DNA of 64,000 bases, taken from assembly GCF_030269305.1 (NCBI RefSeq), contig NZ_BSTC01000001.1, forward strand, positions 881,467 to 945,466, written 5' to 3'. This document shows, in pieces, positions 60,213 through 64,000 of the stretch; position 1 is the stretch's first letter; the number at the start of each line of letters is the position of its first letter. The position numbers were made by a program, and so were the translations under genes. The notes below the pieces were generated by a model. It saw nothing but the letters and a program-made list of their open reading frames with translations, made no database searches and had not been told where the DNA came from. Origin of the DNA: Kineosporia sp. NBRC 101731. GTDB taxonomy: Bacteria > Actinomycetota > Actinomycetes > Actinomycetales > Kineosporiaceae.

Positions 60213-61322
60213 TTGAAGCTCTCCAAGCACGTCGCGCTCACCAGTGTGGCGCTGGCAGGCGCCCTCGCGCTGACCGCCTGTGGCTCGGATGACAACAGCA
60301 CCGGCAGCAGCGGCTCCGACGAGACCGGCACCTCGGTCAGCGGCACGCTGAACGGTGAGGGCTCCTCCGCCCAGAAGAACGCCATCGAAGAGGTCATCTC
60401 CACCTTCGGTGACGACAACCCGGACGCCACGGTCAACTACAACCCGACCGGCTCGGGCGACGGTGTCAAGAACTTCATCGCCAAGCAGGTCGACTTCGCC
60501 GGTTCCGACTCGGCCCTGAAGACCGAGGCCGTGGACGGCGTGGTCGAGGCCGACGCCGCCGCCGAGCGCTGTGGCGGCAACCCGGCGTGGAACCTTCCGC
60601 TGGTGGCCGGCCCCATCGCCATTGCCTACAACCTTCCCGGTGTCGAGGGCCTGACCCTCACCCCCGATGTCGCCTCCGAGATCTTCCTCGGTGAGATCAA
60701 GACCTGGAACGACCCCAAGATCGCCGCGATCAACGAGGGCGTCACGCTCCCCTCCACCGCGATCTCCGTGTTCTTCCGCTCGGACGAGTCCGGCACCACC
60801 GAGAACTTCCAGAAGTACCTGTCCGGTTCCGCCCCGAAGGCCTGGACCGCTGAGCCGTCGAAGGTGTGGCCGGGCAAGGTCGGCGAGGGTCGCGCCAAGT
60901 CCGACGGTGTGGCCCAGGGCGTGAAGAGCGTCGAGGGTGGCATCACCTACGCCGAGTGGAGCTACGCGACCTCCAACAACCTGGGTGTCGCCAAGATCGA
61001 CAACGGTGCGGGCGCCGTCGAGCTGACCGGTGAGAGTGCGGGCGCGGCCCTGACCGCGGCCGAGGTCGCCGGTGAGGGCAACGACCTCAAGCTGAAGCTC
61101 GACTACGCCACCCAAACCGCGGGTACCTACCCGATCGTCCTGGTGACGTACGAGATCGTCTGCTCGAAGGGCCTGGACGCCGACAAGACGACGCTGCTGA
61201 AGGCTTTCCTGAAGCACTTCGCGAGCGCCGACACCCAGACGGGTCTCCAGGAGGCCGGCTACGCGCCGCTCCCCGCCGAGATCCAGACCAAGGTGAACAC
61301 CGCGATCGACGCCATCTCCTGA
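60213..61322 (+). CDS. pstS: PstS, phosphate-binding lipoprotein
   Basis: The 369-residue protein has a lipoprotein signal ending in L-T-A-C (Cys23). Beyond it are the PstS phosphate-binding features: G-S-G-D-G near 87-91, D-F-A-G-S-D near 101-106 and R-S-D-E-S-G-T-T near 193-200. TTG 60213 is preceded by AAAGGGA. It captures phosphate outside the membrane and passes it to PstCA. It is the first gene of the pst operon, with pstC 184 bases downstream. Confidence 0.93.
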   Translation: MKLSKHVALTSVALAGALALTACGSDDNSTGSSGSDETGTSVSGTLNGEGSSAQKNAIEEVISTFGDDNPDATVNYNPTGSGDGVKNFIAKQVDFAGSDSALKTEAVDGVVEADAAAERCGGNPAWNLPLVAGPIAIAYNLPGVEGLTLTPDVASEIFLGEIKTWNDPKIAAINEGVTLPSTAISVFFRSDESGTTENFQKYLSGSAPKAWTAEPSKVWPGKVGEGRAKSDGVAQGVKSVEGGITYAEWSYATSNNLGVAKIDNGAGAVELTGESAGAALTAAEVAGEGNDLKLKLDYATQTAGTYPIVLVTYEIVCSKGLDADKTTLLKAFLKHFASADTQTGLQEAGYAPLPAEIQTKVNTAIDAIS

Positions 61323-61506
61323 CCCTCTAGGGTCTGCAGCAACAGCAAAGACCGACGCCCCGTGGCTCCCGGTCCCGTCCCGTGAGGGGCGGCATCGGGG
61401 ACACGGGGCTGCAGTTCGTTCACCCGGGTGGGAGCCAGAGCCGATGGAGTCGGTCCGGCTTCCCTCCACCCAGTCCCGAAAGCCCTCTAGCCCCGAGGAT
61501 CCACGG

Positions 61507-62481
61507 ATGTCCACCATCACCGGCCATTCCGAGCTCGACGCCGAGCCATCCGGCGACTCAGCTTCCACCGGTAGGCGCGGCGACCGCATCTTCAGCGGGC
61601 TGGCCACCGGCTCCGGCGTCTTCATCATCGTCCTGGTCGTCGCCGTCGCGGTGTTCCTGCTCAGCCAGGCCATTCCGGCTCTGCTCGACAACAAGGCCAA
61701 CTTCCTTTTCGACCGGGTCTGGGAGGTGAACGACAGCGAACTGCGGTTCGGCATTCCCGACCTGCTGTACGTCACCGTTGTCTCGTCCCTGGTCGCCATG
61801 CTCATTGCGGTGCCGATCGCGATCCTGGTGGCGCTCTTCCTCACCCAGTACGCGCCGGCCCGGCTGGCCGCGCCGTTCGGCTACCTGGTCGACCTGCTGG
61901 CCGCCGTGCCCTCGATCGTCTACGGCCTCTGGGGCTTCTTCGTCTTCCGGGAGTACGTGGAGCCCGTGCAGAACTGGCTGGCCGACTACTTCGGCTGGAC
62001 GAAACTGCTCGAGGAGCCGGTCTCTCTCGGCACGGTGTTCCTGGCCTCGATCGTGCTGGCGATCATGATCCTGCCGATCGTGACCGCCATCTCCCGTGAG
62101 GTCTTCGCCCAGACGCCCGCGACCCACAAGGAAGCCGCCCTGGCTCTGGGCGCCACCCGCTGGGAGATGATCCGCACCGCCGTCATCCCGTTCGGGACGC
62201 CGGGCGTCATCTCCGCCGCGATGCTCGGCCTGGGCCGCGCGCTGGGTGAGACCATCGCGGTCACGATCATCGTCAGCACTAACCCCGGCGCGTTCCGCTT
62301 CTCCCTGTTCTCCGGTGGCGAGACCTTCGCCTCGAAGATCGCGAACAACGCGGGTGAGCTGGGCTCCTCGACCAAGGCCGGTGCCTACATCGCCGCCGGG
62401 CTGGTGCTGTTCGTCCTCACCTTCCTGGTCAATGCAGCGGCCCGGATCATCATCGAGCGCAGGAAGGCCTTCTCCGAGTGA
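61507..62481 (+). CDS. pstC: PstC, phosphate ABC transporter permease
   Basis: The 324-residue protein has about six transmembrane helices and the EAA-type loop E-A-A-L-A-L-G-A-T-R-W-E-M-I that contacts PstB. ATG 61507 follows GAGG by 8 bases; an earlier ATG at 61444 would add an unlikely lead. It overlaps pstA by 4 bases. Confidence 0.92.
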   Translation: MSTITGHSELDAEPSGDSASTGRRGDRIFSGLATGSGVFIIVLVVAVAVFLLSQAIPALLDNKANFLFDRVWEVNDSELRFGIPDLLYVTVVSSLVAMLIAVPIAILVALFLTQYAPARLAAPFGYLVDLLAAVPSIVYGLWGFFVFREYVEPVQNWLADYFGWTKLLEEPVSLGTVFLASIVLAIMILPIVTAISREVFAQTPATHKEAALALGATRWEMIRTAVIPFGTPGVISAAMLGLGRALGETIAVTIIVSTNPGAFRFSLFSGGETFASKIANNAGELGSSTKAGAYIAAGLVLFVLTFLVNAAARIIIERRKAFSE

Positions 62482-63386
62482 GCGCGCTGACGCAAGACAC
62501 CCTGTCCCCCGCTCCGGCTTCCCCGATCGACAAGCCGAGCGCTTCTCGGGCCGTCAAGGACAAGCTCGCCACGGTCGCGGTCTGGACCGCCTTCGGTATC
62601 GCGATCATTCCGCTGGTCTGGATCCTCTACACGGTCATCGACCGGGGTGCCGGCCTGCTGTTCGACCCCCACTGGTGGACGAACTCCCAGCGCGGCATCG
62701 TCGCCCGGGTCGCGGGCGGCGGCGCCTACCACGCCATCATCGGCACGTTGCTACAGGCGGTCGTCACGGCGGTCATCGCAGTCCCGATCGCGGTCTTCAC
62801 CGCGATCTACCTGGTCGAATACGGCCGGGGAAAGCTGGCCCGCACGGTCAGCTTCATGGTCGACATCCTCACCGGTATCCCCTCGATCGTGGCCGCGCTG
62901 TTCATCTACGCGGTCTGGGTGACCACCTTCGGTCTGGAGCGGGTCGGCTTCGCGGTCTGCCTGGCCCTGGTGCTGCTGATGATCCCGGTCGTGGTGCGCT
63001 CCACCGAGGAGATGCTGAAGCTCGTCCCGAACGAGCTGCGCGAGGCGTCGTACGCGCTCGGCGTGCCGAAGTGGAAGACGATCTTCAAGATCGTGCTGCC
63101 GACCTCCTTCAGCGGCATCGTCACCGGCGTGCTGCTGGGCCTGGCCCGCATCATGGGTGAGACCGCGCCGCTGCTGATCCTCGGCCCGTACTCGAAGTCG
63201 ATCAACACCGACCTCTTCGGCGGGTTCATGGCCGCTCTGCCGACGATGATCAACCAGGACCGGGTCGAGTCCTACGCCCCTGCCCTGAACCGGGTCTGGG
63301 CCGCCGCGCTCACGCTGATCGTGCTGGTGATGGTGCTCAACATCGCCGGTCGCGTCATCGCCCGCCGCAGCAAGGTCAGCCGCTAG
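62478..63386 (+). CDS. pstA: PstA, phosphate ABC transporter permease
   Basis: The 302-residue protein has six membrane helices and the EAA loop [18 protein letters not shown] 62478 lies inside the pstC stop, so both permeases are made in balance. The G-I-P-S-I-V-A-A-L segment is typical of PstA. Confidence 0.92.
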   Translation: MSALTQDTLSPAPASPIDKPSASRAVKDKLATVAVWTAFGIAIIPLVWILYTVIDRGAGLLFDPHWWTNSQRGIVARVAGGGAYHAIIGTLLQAVVTAVIAVPIAVFTAIYLVEYGRGKLARTVSFMVDILTGIPSIVAALFIYAVWVTTFGLERVGFAVCLALVLLMIPVVVRSTEEMLKLVPNELREASYALGVPKWKTIFKIVLPTSFSGIVTGVLLGLARIMGETAPLLILGPYSKSINTDLFGGFMAALPTMINQDRVESYAPALNRVWAAALTLIVLVMVLNIAGRVIARRSKVSR

Positions 63387-63457
63387 GGCCATCGCCCGTC
63401 ATCCACCATCCGTACCCGGGCTCTCCCCGAAGCCCGGACAGCAAGGGAGTGCATCCG

Positions 63458-64000
<543 letters not shown>

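Overview
The window comes from a high-GC actinobacterium. Codons end mostly in G or C outside the left end, and it carries mycothiol-era actinobacterial hallmarks: an ergothioneine cluster, a SARP-type regulator, a pSAM2-like integrative element and a histone-H1-like Lys/Ala/Thr protein. A GAF-containing chemoreceptor and a GGDEF-EAL protein suggest a motile, environmental species. A member of or near the Kineosporiaceae is a guess from gene content, not something the sequence proves.

Left accessory region (1-15490). Positions 1-2900 have visibly lower GC than the rest. They carry a zinc-ribbon protein in an operon with a VapB/VapC pair, followed tail-to-tail by a Ser/Thr kinase translationally coupled to a small RuvC/DUF3010-like protein whose promoter contains a perfect palindrome. 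Next is an overlapping pair of HTH regulator and HELLGH metallopeptidase (3249-5376). From 6291 to 13338 lies an actinomycete integrative and conjugative element (AICE) of the pSAM2 type: XRE repressor, Pra-like activator, small proteins, TraB/FtsK-like DNA translocase, RepSA-like HUH initiator, Xis and tyrosine integrase. An XRE-ImmA metallopeptidase module sits between int and a tRNA-Lys(UUU) gene, which is the likely integration site. I could not find the second attachment copy in the window, so the 27-5376 genes may be cargo of the same element.

Chromosomal region (15564-64000). In order: a decayed MDR dehydrogenase remnant; a membrane GGDEF-EAL protein; an MMPL transporter; a lipase-like protein and a 2H phosphoesterase; an extended DyP-type peroxidase with a small partner that resembles its own N-terminal domain, next to a divergent LuxR-family ATPase regulator; a sigma factor; a polytopic membrane protein with a possible nuclease-toxin-like C-terminus plus a small coupled gene; a VIT-family transporter; an orphan response regulator; a TasA-like/SipW-like/secreted-protein operon; a molybdopterin oxidoreductase/flavin reductase pair; egtABCD for ergothioneine; a soluble double-GAF chemoreceptor; phosphoenolpyruvate carboxylase coupled to a SARP regulator; a membrane protein with a Thr/Pro-rich tail; an S15-peptidase/ABC-ATPase fusion with its permease; an 834-residue histone-like repeat protein; and the phosphate uptake operon pstSCA with pstB running off the right edge.

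The strongest candidates for something undescribed are the kinase/RuvC-like module (1352-2903), the membrane protein/toxin-like domain with its coupled partner (30398-33183), the peptidase-ABC fusion (52471-56138), the SARP-ppc coupling (44736-50668), the DyP partner protein (25615-26292) and an antisense membrane-protein gene nested inside the transfer region (9664-9942).
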